Below are positions 7,613 to 15,926 of a stretch of 64,000 nucleotides of DNA, in pieces (positions within the stretch are counted from its first letter, which is position 1; every line of letters starts with the position of its first letter). Source of the DNA: Paenibacillus zeisoli (GTDB lineage: Bacteria; Bacillota; Bacilli; Paenibacillales; Paenibacillaceae); the NCBI RefSeq assembly GCF_003994465.1, contig NZ_RZNX01000015.1:1-64000 (forward strand), in the 5' to 3' direction. The position numbers and the translations under genes are program-made. Below the pieces are notes generated by a model. That model saw nothing but the letters and a program-made list of their open reading frames with translations, did no database searches and had not been told where the DNA came from.

Positions 7613-9052
7613 ATGAAGAAGGGTAAAGTATTCAGTATGTTAGTAGCTTCTGCACTGGTGACTTCCACTTTAGCAGGAACTGCTGGGGCGGCTGCTGCAA
7701 AAACAGCAAGTCCGGCCAAAAAGGCTGCATCGAAACAAACCGCAGCCAAATTTAAAGTGATTAACTCTGGGCTCCAAGTAGATGGCGACAATGTGGTGCT
7801 GAAAGCCATTGAAGTGAATGGAACCAAGCTGTACTCGATCCGTGATCTGGCTGATGCACTTAACGCAGGGCTTAAGCTTGAGAATGGAAGTGTGGTTCTG
7901 AATGATTCTTATGGATATCATTCCGTATCCATCAAACCTAATATTAAGAGCCTGCAGGTAGAAGGAGCTACCCAAGATTTCAAAGTAGCCCCTAAGCTTC
8001 AGGATGGCAATATTTATGTCGAATTGAACACAACTGTAGACGCGCTCGGTGCTGAAATTGCAGGCAGCGGCAAGATCTACAAATTAAAGCGGGCTGAAGG
8101 CCAGTTCTCTACAATTGGTTTTGATGAGAACGGCAGCATTGTGGCTACCAAAGAAGATGGAGAAGCTCTGCAGGTCTTCAAACTCAGCCCTTCGCTTGGA
8201 ACTCCATATGAGGTGTTCTCTTCTAACGAGGGAGCAGCAACAGCCGTAATTTCTCCCGATCACAAATGGGGAGCTTTCACGAATGAAAATGGCCAGTTGT
8301 TTGTCTACGATCTGGGAACAGGCCTAACGAAGCAAATCGGGTCGGACAGCACGGTGAAGACGGATCTTACCTGGTCGGCAGATGGCAAGAAAGTATACTT
8401 TATCCAAGGCGACAAGCAGGAGAAAATCTCATACATAACGGTAGACACCGGTGTACTTACCGAAGTCCTTGCAGATAAAGTGGAGAACAAATCAGATCTT
8501 CAAGTCTCAAACGATGAGAAGAAAATAGCTTACCTGGTTAACACAACAGGCGTTGCCAGTAACGACGCTGACAGCACGGAAGATTCCCTTACCATCGATT
8601 ATTCCGGCGCCGGCGCTCAGGTCTACTCTTTGGATCTTACAACCAAAGGTGCAAAGCCAGTACAGCTGACTAAGACAACGGACAACAAGCTGCTGCCTTC
8701 TTTCCTTACGGATGGAAGTATCGTCTATGTAAGTGCAGATCCGGATGGAAAAGACGTAAACAGTGTACTGAAGAGCATTTCCGCGGATGGAACAAAAGTT
8801 ACAGATTTGGTGTCGGATATTGATGTGAACCTTGATGTGGTAACAAAGGATGGCAAATTGCTGGTGGCAGGCTTGAAAGCAGATGGTTCTTCACACCTGT
8901 ATGAAGTAACGGGTGGAACCAAGAAAGAGCTTTACAGCACTCCGAATGTTATTACTGAAGTTGCTATATCCAAGGATGGAAAGATCGCTCTGATCAGCGA
9001 TGGCAAGGTTGTTGTTGTAGATGGCGGAAAAGGCACTGAGCTAACTAAATAA
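7613..9052 (+). CDS. Secreted protein: stalk-like domain plus beta-propeller-like repeats, heads the phosphate operon
   Basis: A 479-residue exported protein with a signal peptide ending near AGAAAA (about residue 28). Residues about 50-160 resemble a copper amine oxidase N-terminal (stalk) domain (SIRDLADALNAGLKLENGSVVLN, IYVELNTTVDALGAEI are spread through it). From about 165 on there are repeats of the TolB/DPP-IV propeller kind (TWSADGKKVYFI, VSNDEKKIAYL, ISKDGKIALIS). It ends 35 bases before pstS with no terminator between, and the Pho-box-like repeats lie ahead of it, so it is probably co-expressed with phosphate uptake. No catalytic motif was seen. A role in binding phosphate compounds or in wall anchoring is only a guess. 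AAGGGTGAG precedes the ATG. Confidence 0.75.
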   Translation: MKKGKVFSMLVASALVTSTLAGTAGAAAAKTASPAKKAASKQTAAKFKVINSGLQVDGDNVVLKAIEVNGTKLYSIRDLADALNAGLKLENGSVVLNDSYGYHSVSIKPNIKSLQVEGATQDFKVAPKLQDGNIYVELNTTVDALGAEIAGSGKIYKLKRAEGQFSTIGFDENGSIVATKEDGEALQVFKLSPSLGTPYEVFSSNEGAATAVISPDHKWGAFTNENGQLFVYDLGTGLTKQIGSDSTVKTDLTWSADGKKVYFIQGDKQEKISYITVDTGVLTEVLADKVENKSDLQVSNDEKKIAYLVNTTGVASNDADSTEDSLTIDYSGAGAQVYSLDLTTKGAKPVQLTKTTDNKLLPSFLTDGSIVYVSADPDGKDVNSVLKSISADGTKVTDLVSDIDVNLDVVTKDGKLLVAGLKADGSSHLYEVTGGTKKELYSTPNVITEVAISKDGKIALISDGKVVVVDGGKGTELTK

Positions 9053-9087
9053 CTATAATTTGAGAATTCGAGAGGAGTAATTCAATC

Positions 9088-9951
9088 ATGAAATTGTTTA
9101 AGAAAATCTCTTTGGTGGCGGTAGCCGCAGCATTCGTTCTTTCTTCTGCAGGTGTAGGTTCTTCGGTTCAAGCAGCAGGCTCTGTATCCGGTAAAATTAC
9201 GATTAATGGTTCCACTGCACTTCTTCCATTGTCTCTGCAGGCTGCAAAAGAATTTCAAAGATTGAATCCGAAGGTGAAAATTGCCGCTTCCGGTAAAGGT
9301 TCCGTAACAGGTCCTCAAGCCGTTAAGAAAGGCATTGCCCAAATCGGAGCTTGTGACTGGGATGCAAGCACAGATGTTCCTGGATTCAAAGCATTCGCAG
9401 GTCAAGTGGCCAACAAAGTTGCTGTAATTCCTTTTGCAACGGTAGTTAACAAAAGCGTGAGTGTAGATAACTTGACTACAGACCAGCTTAAAGGCATTTA
9501 CAGTGGTAAAATCACGAACTGGAAAGAAGTTGGCGGCAGTGATGCAGATATCGTGGTTATCACTCGGGCCTTCGGTTCCGGTACACGCGTTAACTACCAA
9601 GCCAAAGCACTTGGCGGCGGAGATATCGTGAAGAAAGCGAAGAACTATAAAGAAGTTGGATCCAGCGGGGATATGAAGACAGCCGTGTCTACGACTCCTA
9701 ACGCTATTGGATATATCGACCTTGTGTATGTAAGCGGCGGTGACCTTAAAGCGGTTAAACACAATGGTGTTGCTGCTACTGTTGATAATGTAATCAAAGG
9801 TACGTACAAAATTTGGTCTTACGGCTACTACATGACAAAAGGCCAACCTACTGGTGCTACTAAAGCCTTCATCGACTATGTACAAAGCAAGAAGTTCCAA
9901 GAGGGTTCGTTGAAGAAGCTTAAATTCATCCCGATTTCAGCAATGAAATAA
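9088..9951 (+). CDS. pstS: Phosphate-binding protein PstS
   Basis: A 287-residue periplasmic-type binding protein for the Pst phosphate importer. It has a signal peptide (MKLFKK, hydrophobic to about 25, VQAAG cut site), then the PBP-like phosphate fold: GSTALLPL after the mature start, the SGKGSVTGP loop, the IGACDW segment, and the FGSGTRVNY phosphate loop. Unlike most Gram-positive PstS proteins there is no lipobox Cys, so how it stays at the membrane is unclear. GAGAGGAG precedes the ATG. It is followed by a stem-loop and then pstC. Confidence 0.92.
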   Translation: MKLFKKISLVAVAAAFVLSSAGVGSSVQAAGSVSGKITINGSTALLPLSLQAAKEFQRLNPKVKIAASGKGSVTGPQAVKKGIAQIGACDWDASTDVPGFKAFAGQVANKVAVIPFATVVNKSVSVDNLTTDQLKGIYSGKITNWKEVGGSDADIVVITRAFGSGTRVNYQAKALGGGDIVKKAKNYKEVGSSGDMKTAVSTTPNAIGYIDLVYVSGGDLKAVKHNGVAATVDNVIKGTYKIWSYGYYMTKGQPTGATKAFIDYVQSKKFQEGSLKKLKFIPISAMK

Positions 9952-9993
9952 GAAGTAAGCTAACTGCATTAGAATTTCAAAAGTAACGTTAAC

Positions 9994-10020
9994 CAGCCAG
10001 CCCCTGTTCGGGGCTGGTTG
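9994..10020 (+). promoter_or_regulatory. Intercistronic stem-loop between pstS and pstC
   Basis: CCAGCCCC and GGGGCTGG form a perfect 8-bp core (extended to 11 with one G-U pair) around a TGTTC loop. No T run follows, so it is more likely an mRNA-stabilising or attenuating hairpin than a full terminator. It would favour excess PstS over the permeases. Confidence 0.65.
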
Positions 10021-10044
10021 CTGTATGGGAGGAAACAGAACGAA

Positions 10045-11007
10045 ATGAGCACACCAGTTCATGATTTACCTGCACAAAAGGGAACTTTATTGCAGACGCC
10101 GGTTCAACAATCATCCAGATGGAAGCGGGGCCGCGGATCAAGAGTGCGGTTCACCAATGGATTATTCAAATATTATTTCTTATTCAGCATATTGGCACTC
10201 TGTCTGGTGCTGGCTTTGGTTATTTTCTTCATAGGTAAAACAGCAATTCTGACCTTTAAGGACATCTCACTCGCCCAATTCTTCTTGTCCTTTGATTGGA
10301 CACCGGAAGAAGGGAAGTTTGGAGCTGCTTCATTTATCGTAAACACGATATCTTTAACGGCTCTAACCTTATTGTTTGCCGTGCCCATTTCGATTGGAAT
10401 GGCGATCCTGATTGCTGAAATTGCTCCAAAGTGGCTAAAGTCTTTCATACGTCCGATTCTCGATCTGCTGGTCGGTATTCCCTCCGTTGTGTACGGTTAT
10501 CTTGGCTTAACCGTGTTGATCCCGATTATCCGAACTTTAAGTGGTGAGAATTTGGGAGACGGTCTCCTGGCAGCATCTTTAGTGTTGACGATTATGATTC
10601 TGCCTACGGTCAGCCGGATTAGTGATGATGCCATATCTGCGGTGCCCAAGAAATATCGCGAGGCGGCTTATGCTCTTGGTTCTACCCGTCTGCAGGTAAT
10701 TATGAAAGTTGTGCTGCCGGCTGCAGCAAGAGGAATAGCGGCTGCCATCATTCTAGGTATGACACGCGCTATTGGAGAGACTATGGCGGTGGTCATGGTA
10801 ATAGGTAACACGGCTCAGTTGGCGACATCCTTGTTCTCTCCGACTTCTGTGCTTACGAGTAATATCGTGATGCAGATTTCCAATGTGGAATTTGACTCCA
10901 CCTGGAACTATGCGCTGCATATGATGGCATTCCTGCTGCTGGTCATCTCTTTTGGCTTGATTATGATCATACGTCTAATTAGCAGAAAGAGAGGAGATGT
11001 GGCATGA
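10045..11007 (+). CDS. pstC: Phosphate ABC transporter permease PstC
   Basis: A 320-residue membrane subunit with about six helices. The cytoplasmic coupling loop is KYREAAYALGSTRLQVIMKVVLP (shown in part: REAAYALGSTR). The phosphate-permease signatures VGIPSVVYGYLGL and GMTRAIGETMAV are present. The start at 10045 is preferred because the upstream in-frame TTG at 10018 lies inside the intercistronic hairpin; GGGAGGAAA stands upstream with a rather long spacing of about 12. The stop overlaps the pstA start. Confidence 0.92.
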   Translation: MSTPVHDLPAQKGTLLQTPVQQSSRWKRGRGSRVRFTNGLFKYYFLFSILALCLVLALVIFFIGKTAILTFKDISLAQFFLSFDWTPEEGKFGAASFIVNTISLTALTLLFAVPISIGMAILIAEIAPKWLKSFIRPILDLLVGIPSVVYGYLGLTVLIPIIRTLSGENLGDGLLAASLVLTIMILPTVSRISDDAISAVPKKYREAAYALGSTRLQVIMKVVLPAAARGIAAAIILGMTRAIGETMAVVMVIGNTAQLATSLFSPTSVLTSNIVMQISNVEFDSTWNYALHMMAFLLLVISFGLIMIIRLISRKRGDVA

Positions 11008-11885
11008 GCAGCTTCACACCAACACGCAAGAACAGACGCGCACTGATCTGGGACAAAGCAGCAACAGGTTCTTTTTATGCACTGGGGGCTGCTGTCCTGT
11101 TGTTCATCTTCTGGCTGCTATATACCATCCTTAGTAAAGGTCTGCCGGGAATTAATCTGCAATTCCTGACCAAGCTGCCGGAGGAGATTGATGTTGGAGG
11201 AGGAATAGGGCCGGTTCTGTTCAACTCCTTCTATATTCTCATTCTGTCTCTGATCATCTCGATACCGATCGGCTTAGGCGCAGGGATCTATATGGCGGAA
11301 TATGCGCCCAAGAACAAATTTACTGAAGGGCTGCGGATTTGCGTAGAGACTCTGTCTTCAGTCCCTTCTATAGTGTTCGGGATGCTGGGACTGGCTATTT
11401 TCGCCGAGTACTTTGATATCGGACTTACGATTCTGGGCGGTGCGGTCAGCTTGGCGTTTCTCAATCTTCCAACCCTGGCCCGTGTGACGGAAGAAGCGGT
11501 TCGAGCAGTTCCGATTGAACTTCGTAATGCCTCCTATGCGCTTGGAACGACCAAGTTCCAGACCATTCGTACGGTAATTCTGCCCGTATCCCTGCATGCC
11601 ATTGTTACTGGGATCTGCCTGGTGGCCGGGCGGGCCTTCGGGGAGTCTGCGGTTATCATATTGACAGCGGGGCTTAGTACATCAGGAGAAATGTGGGACT
11701 TCAACTTATTCTCGCCGGGTGAGACGCTTGCCGTTCATCTGTGGTATGTTCACTCTGAAGCCATCGTTGAAGATGCGAAGCAAATCGCTGACAAATCTGC
11801 AGCGGTCCTCGTATTTGTGGTTCTTTTCCTGAATCTGCTGTTCCGTGTGCCGCTTTGGTTCAATAACCGCAAGCTCAAGAAATAG
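11004..11885 (+). CDS. pstA: Phosphate ABC transporter permease PstA
   Basis: A 293-residue permease partner of PstC with six predicted helices. The coupling loop contains ELRNASYALGTTKFQTIRTV (in part), with SVPSIVFGMLGL and GRAFGESAVI signatures. The ATG overlaps the pstC stop (ATGA), giving coupled translation. The operon ends directly after it with a strong terminator. No pstB ATPase or phoU follows, which is unusual because PstB is needed to energise the transporter and must be encoded elsewhere. Confidence 0.93.
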   Translation: MSSFTPTRKNRRALIWDKAATGSFYALGAAVLLFIFWLLYTILSKGLPGINLQFLTKLPEEIDVGGGIGPVLFNSFYILILSLIISIPIGLGAGIYMAEYAPKNKFTEGLRICVETLSSVPSIVFGMLGLAIFAEYFDIGLTILGGAVSLAFLNLPTLARVTEEAVRAVPIELRNASYALGTTKFQTIRTVILPVSLHAIVTGICLVAGRAFGESAVIILTAGLSTSGEMWDFNLFSPGETLAVHLWYVHSEAIVEDAKQIADKSAAVLVFVVLFLNLLFRVPLWFNNRKLKK

Positions 11886-11904
11886 GCACAATCCAGTCAT
11901 AAAC

Positions 11905-11940
11905 TAAAGAAAACACCCCTTCAAGAAGGGGTGTTTTTGC
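11905..11940. terminator. Bidirectional terminator between pstA and the peroxidase gene
   Basis: AAACACCCCTTC and GAAGGGGTGTTT form a 12-bp stem, flanked by A-rich sequence on the left and TTTTT on the right. It serves both converging genes. Confidence 0.88.
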
Positions 11941-11944
11941 GTTT

Positions 11945-12421
11945 TTACAGAAGGTCCTTGATATCAGCTTCAATCGCTTCCGGTTCTGTTCGGGCGCTGT
12001 ACTGTTTGATTACATTTCCTTCCCGGTCTACCAGGAATTTTACAAAGTTCCATTCGATGTCGCCCGTGTGATAGGGGGCAGGGGTATGATCGACCAGATG
12101 GACAAATAACGGATGAGCATGCTCACCTTTCACATCAATTTTGGCGAATAACGGGAACGTGACCTGATAATTAAGCTCACAGAACTCTTTGATCTCTGCC
12201 TCGGTCCCAGGCTCCTGACCGGCAAATTGATTGGAGGGGAATCCAAGCACCACCAATCCCTGATCCTTATAAGTTTCATATAAAGCCTGCAGTCCCTTGT
12301 AATGTGGAGTGAGCCCGCAGCCGCTGGCTGTATTCACAATAAGGAGTACCTTATCTTTGTAAGGTTGCAGGGTAGTCTGCTCACCCTCGATCGTGTTTAC
12401 TTCGAAATCATAAATTGACAT
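11945..12421 (-). CDS. Glutathione peroxidase-like thiol peroxidase
   Basis: A 158-residue thioredoxin-fold peroxidase (BsaA/GPx family). The peroxidatic residue is Cys35 in NTASGCGLT, where animal enzymes have selenocysteine. The tetrad partners appear in GFPSNQF and IEWNFVKF. A second Cys in FCELNYQVTFPLF is the probable resolving Cys, which suggests thioredoxin rather than glutathione as reductant. AAAGGAGG with 7-base spacing precedes the ATG at 12421. It stands alone, convergent with the phosphate operon. Confidence 0.92.
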   Translation of the reverse strand: MSIYDFEVNTIEGEQTTLQPYKDKVLLIVNTASGCGLTPHYKGLQALYETYKDQGLVVLGFPSNQFAGQEPGTEAEIKEFCELNYQVTFPLFAKIDVKGEHAHPLFVHLVDHTPAPYHTGDIEWNFVKFLVDREGNVIKQYSARTEPEAIEADIKDLL

Positions 12422-12571
12422 TTTCGTACCTCCTTTTTATGAAAATCCACTAAGGCTATTCTACATGATTGAGTGCATGAAGCTCAAATAGGCCGGTAGC
12501 TTACATGATTTCAGAGAACAAAGTAAAAGCTATGTTTGTTGAGAACAAGATAAGGACAAGGGGCTGTAAAT

Positions 12572-13405
12572 ATGAAAAAAGTAAGCTTGGCTCTTCTGGT
12601 ACTAGGGCTTTCCATCGCTATGGTGGGTTGTGGGGCCAATAAAAGTAATAATCCATCCACGCCAGTACAAGAACAAAATAATACATCTGGCAAAGCCGCA
12701 CAGACAGCGCTTGAGACCGTCAAGGCAAGCGGTAAGCTGAGGATTGGAACAGAGGGAACCTACGCTCCCTTTACGTTTCATGATAAGGCTGGGAAATTAA
12801 CGGGTTTTGATGTAGAGATTGCTGAGGAGATTAGTAAAAGAATTGGGGTTCAGCCTGAATTTGTGGAGTCCCAGTGGGACAGTCTTATTGCAGGACTGGA
12901 TGCTAATCGCTTTGATACTGTGTTTAATGAAGTATCCATCACGGATGAGCGAAAGGCGAAGTACGCCTTCTCGGATCCCTATATTGTGTCCAAAGCCGTG
13001 CTGATTGTGAGGGAGGATAACACGGACATCAAGAAATTTTCCGATTTGAAAGGAAAGAAGGCAGGGCAGTCTCTCACAACCAATCTCACCAAGATCGCCA
13101 AAGAGAACGGTGCCCAGATTGTAGCTATCGAAGGGTTCAATCAGGCTGTGGATCTGTTAACCTCCAATCGGATTGATGCCACTGTAAATGACCAATTGTC
13201 TTTCCTGGATCTGAAGAAGCAGAAGCCCCAGGTGCCAATTAAGGTAGTGGATACAGCAAGCGCGGCCTCCCAAAGTGCAGGCTTGTTCACTAAAGGAGCG
13301 GATGACCTTGTCACCGCCGTGAATAAAGCCCTTGCCGAAATGAAGAGCGATGGAACTTATCTGAGAATATCGCAGAAGTATTTTGGAGAAGATGTCTCGA
13401 AATAA
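12572..13405 (+). CDS. tcyA: Amino acid ABC transporter substrate-binding lipoprotein (cystine type)
   Basis: A 277-residue lipoprotein. The signal peptide ends in the lipobox AMVGC, then a Ser/Asn/Pro linker, then a family 3 solute-binding domain (LRIGTEGTYAPFTFHD; FDVEIAEEISKRIG; SITDERKAKYAFSDPY; the type signature FNEVSITDERK). The combination with a 222-residue permease and a 249-residue ATPase matches the TcyABC/YckKJI cystine importer of Bacillus. The exact amino acid is not proved by the sequence, so the gene symbol is tentative. AAGGGGC precedes the ATG. Confidence 0.8.
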   Translation: MKKVSLALLVLGLSIAMVGCGANKSNNPSTPVQEQNNTSGKAAQTALETVKASGKLRIGTEGTYAPFTFHDKAGKLTGFDVEIAEEISKRIGVQPEFVESQWDSLIAGLDANRFDTVFNEVSITDERKAKYAFSDPYIVSKAVLIVREDNTDIKKFSDLKGKKAGQSLTTNLTKIAKENGAQIVAIEGFNQAVDLLTSNRIDATVNDQLSFLDLKKQKPQVPIKVVDTASAASQSAGLFTKGADDLVTAVNKALAEMKSDGTYLRISQKYFGEDVSK

Positions 13406-13431
13406 CTCGATGTTAAAAGGATGCATGCCCA

Positions 13432-14100
13432 ATGGATGAGCGTAAAGTACAGATTTTGATGGACTCCTTGCTACCGCTGTTGAAAGCTGCGGTAGCTTTT
13501 ACCGTTCCACTGACTTTAACTTCGTTTGCTCTGGGACTTGTTCTGGCTGTGATTACAGCTTTGGTTAGGTTATCCCATTGGAGAATTGGCAGACTTGTAG
13601 CCAGATTCTACGTGTGGATCATACGCGGAACTCCTCTGCTGCTGCAGCTGTTTATCATTTTTTTCGGTCTTCCCAGTATAGGGATTATACTGGATCCGTT
13701 CATAGCTTCAGTTATCGGATTCTCGCTGAGTGTTGGAGCCTACGGATCAGAAATCGTTCGGGCTGCGATTCAGTCAATTTCGGCGGGGCAATGGGAGGCT
13801 GCATACTCCATTGGAATGACTCGTTCACAGGCCCTTCGAAGGATCATTTTGCCACAGGCAGCAAGGGTGTCTGTTCCTCCTCTGGCGAATGCCTTTATCA
13901 GTCTGGTGAAGGATACTTCTCTTGCGGCCAGTATTACTTATGTGGAGATGTTCCGGACTGCCCAGGAAATTGTTGCAATCACTTTTGAACCTTTACTTTT
14001 GTACTCGGAAGCCGGAGTGCTTTATCTAATGCTCAGTACCCTTCTGTCAGGGCTTCAAAATTTCCTGGAAAGACGGCTCAGCCGTTACACCACAAGATAA
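13432..14100 (+). CDS. tcyB: Amino acid ABC transporter permease
   Basis: A 222-residue HisM/TcyB-type inner membrane subunit with about five helices. The ATPase docking loop reads [20 protein letters not shown] (in part [11 protein letters not shown]), and [17 protein letters not shown] is the classic family signature. It lies 26 bases after the binding protein and 11 bases before the ATPase gene, all in one operon. AAAAGG lies about 11 bases upstream of the ATG, so translation is probably weaker than for the binding protein. Confidence 0.88.
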   Translation: MDERKVQILMDSLLPLLKAAVAFTVPLTLTSFALGLVLAVITALVRLSHWRIGRLVARFYVWIIRGTPLLLQLFIIFFGLPSIGIILDPFIASVIGFSLSVGAYGSEIVRAAIQSISAGQWEAAYSIGMTRSQALRRIILPQAARVSVPPLANAFISLVKDTSLAASITYVEMFRTAQEIVAITFEPLLLYSEAGVLYLMLSTLLSGLQNFLERRLSRYTTR

Positions 14101-14111
14101 GGAGATGTGCA

Positions 14112-14861
14112 ATGATTGAAGTTCAGAATTTACATAAGTCTTTTGGTGCACAAAAGGTGCTGAGAGGTATTGATCTGAGGCTGGACAAAGGGAAGGTTCT
14201 GGTTATAATTGGACCTTCGGGTTCGGGGAAGACCACACTGCTGCGCTGTTTCAATCTGCTGGAACAGCCAGATATAGGTACTCTGCGGGTGGGAGAGATT
14301 GTCCTGGATTTCAAAGAGGGGTTCAAACCGAAGCAGGAGCAGATTCTCAAGCTTCGCAAGCAGAGCGGCATGGTGTTTCAGGCCTATCATCTGTTCCCGC
14401 ATATGACCGCTGCGGGGAATGTGATGGAAGGGCTTATTACAGTACAGAAGAAGAACAAAGCGGAGGCAAGAAGGGTCTCATTGGAGCTGCTTGAGAGAGT
14501 TGGACTTGGAAATAAAGCTGATTCATATCCTCATATGCTATCAGGTGGACAGCAGCAGCGGGTAGGTATTGCCAGGGCTATGGCTGTTAATCCAGAAGTG
14601 CTGTTATTTGATGAGCCCACATCTGCTCTTGATCCCGAGCTCGTTGGTGAAGTACTCCGGGTGATGAAAAGTTTAGCCTCGAGCGGGATGACGATGATCG
14701 TCGTTACACATGAGATGAAATTTGCTGCCGAAGTTGCAGATCGGATCATTCTTATGGATAGCGGTCGCATAATAGAAGAGGGCTCTCCACAGGAAGTATT
14801 CCAAAATCCCAAGAGCCCGCGGGCAGCTCAATTTCTGAATATCCTGACCGAAAATAAATAG
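14112..14861 (+). CDS. tcyC: Amino acid ABC transporter ATP-binding protein
   Basis: A 249-residue GlnQ/TcyC-type ATPase. Walker [10 protein letters not shown] lies at about residues 34-42, the Q loop is in [14 protein letters not shown], the signature is [15 protein letters not shown], Walker B is [14 protein letters not shown], and the switch His is in VVTHEMKFA. It completes the importer operon, which ends in the hairpin of the first unit of the downstream repeat array. AAGGAGATGTGCA precedes the ATG. Confidence 0.92.
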   Translation: MIEVQNLHKSFGAQKVLRGIDLRLDKGKVLVIIGPSGSGKTTLLRCFNLLEQPDIGTLRVGEIVLDFKEGFKPKQEQILKLRKQSGMVFQAYHLFPHMTAAGNVMEGLITVQKKNKAEARRVSLELLERVGLGNKADSYPHMLSGGQQQRVGIARAMAVNPEVLLFDEPTSALDPELVGEVLRVMKSLASSGMTMIVVTHEMKFAAEVADRIILMDSGRIIEEGSPQEVFQNPKSPRAAQFLNILTENK

Positions 14862-14869
14862 GCTTGGAC

Positions 14870-14901
14870 GCAAAAAATCTCTCCCAAAGGAGAGATTTTT
14901 G
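14870..14901 (+). terminator. Terminator of the amino acid importer operon, part of repeat unit 1
   Basis: AAAAATCTCTCC and GGAGAGATTTTT form a 12-bp stem nine bases after tcyC. It is the same hairpin that recurs in every unit of the array. Confidence 0.75.
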
Positions 14902-15626
14902 ATGACGTCCCCGTCGGTATACTCTCGCTTCGCTCGAGACTCCGCTCATCCCCTAGCCAACCGGCATAGGGGGCTTCACTACGACGAACCCCCAGTATGG
15001 GGTTCTCATCCCTCAGGACGCAAAAAATCTCTCCAAAAGGAGAGATTTCTTTGACGTCCCCGTCGGTATACTCTCGCTCCGCTCGAGACTCCGCTCATCC
15101 CCCAGTCATCCGGCATTGGGGGCTTCACTCCGACGAACCCCTCTCTGGGGTTCTCATCCCTCAGGACGCAAAAAAAATCTCTCCCAAAAAAGGAGAGATT
15201 TTTGATGACGTCCCAGGCGGTATACTCTCGCTTCGCTCGAGACTCCGCTCATCCCCTAGCCAACCGGCATAGGGGGCTTCACTACGACGAACCCCCAGTA
15301 TGGGGTTCTCATCCCTCAGGACGCAAAAAATCTCTCCAAAAGGAGAGATTTCTTTGACGTCCCCGTCGGTATACTCTCGCTCCGCTCGAGACTCCGCTCA
15401 TCCCCCAGTCATCCGGCATTGGGGGCTTCACTCCGACGAACCCCTCTCTGGGGTTCTCATCCCTCAGGACGCAAAAAAAATCTCTCCCAAAAAAGGAGAG
15501 ATTTTTGATGACGTCCCAGGAGGTATACTCTCGCTTCGCTCGAGACTCCGCTCATCCCCCAGCCATTCGGCATAGGGGGCTTTACTCCGACGAACCCCTA
15601 CTTGGGGTTCTCATCCCTCAGGACGC

Positions 15627-15656
15627 AAAAAATCTCTCCAAAAGGAGAGATTTTTG
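15627..15656 (-). terminator. Terminator of tRNA-Arg
   Basis: On the minus strand, five bases after the tRNA, AAAAATCTCTCC and GGAGAGATTTTTT form a stem with a TTTT loop. The same hairpin is copied through the repeat array. Confidence 0.8.
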
Positions 15657-15660
15657 ATGA

Positions 15661-15734
<74 letters not shown>

Positions 15735-15761
15735 ATAAGATTAAAAATTCAAGCAAAAAAA

Positions 15762-15790
15762 ATTTTACCACAAGCTGGCTTGCTAAGCAA
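15762..15790 (-). promoter_or_regulatory. Promoter of tRNA-Arg
   Basis: On the minus strand: -35 TTGCTT, 17-bp spacer, -10 TAAAAT, with the tRNA starting about 28 bases downstream of the -10. Confidence 0.65.
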
Positions 15791-15820
15791 CTACAAAATC
15801 TAATGAGTTTAGCCCTTCTT

Positions 15821-15849
15821 TTTAAATTTGGGAATCACTATGCTATAAT
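15821..15849 (+). promoter_or_regulatory. Promoter of the ysoA-like gene
   Basis: -35 TTTAAA, 17-bp spacer, perfect -10 TATAAT, placing a transcription start near 15856. Confidence 0.6.
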
Positions 15850-15926
15850 CTACGAATAATCGAACACGGAAGGAAGGAGGGACATTTATTAATACGCATG
15901 GACCCGAGGGAAGGGATAACGTTGTA

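Larger units (their letters stand above)
14866..15660. repeat. Tandem array of ~150-bp hairpin-rich repeats abutting tRNA-Arg
   Basis: Units begin with GGACGC at 14866, 15016, 15164, 15319, 15467 and 15621 (spacings 150, 148, 155, 148, 154). The last unit runs into the tRNA-Arg gene. Two types alternate (A-B-A-B-A), giving a higher-order period of 302-303 bp; the B units at 15016 and 15319 are identical over 148 bp. Each unit can fold into several hairpins: AAATCTCTCC/GGAGAGATTT, TCTCG/CGAGA, CCCC(T/C)A/T(A/G)GGGG and GAACCCC/GGGGTTC. No credible gene lies inside; short open frames repeat only because the period is a multiple of three. Confidence 0.93.

Noticed and set aside
9082-9900. 272-codon open frame antisense to pstS
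   Set aside because: Same explanation: codon bias of pstS keeps the opposite strand open; no motif or ribosome binding site.
14866-15660. CRISPR array
   Set aside because: The units are about 150 bp and repeat throughout, without short repeats separated by unique spacers, and no cas genes are nearby.
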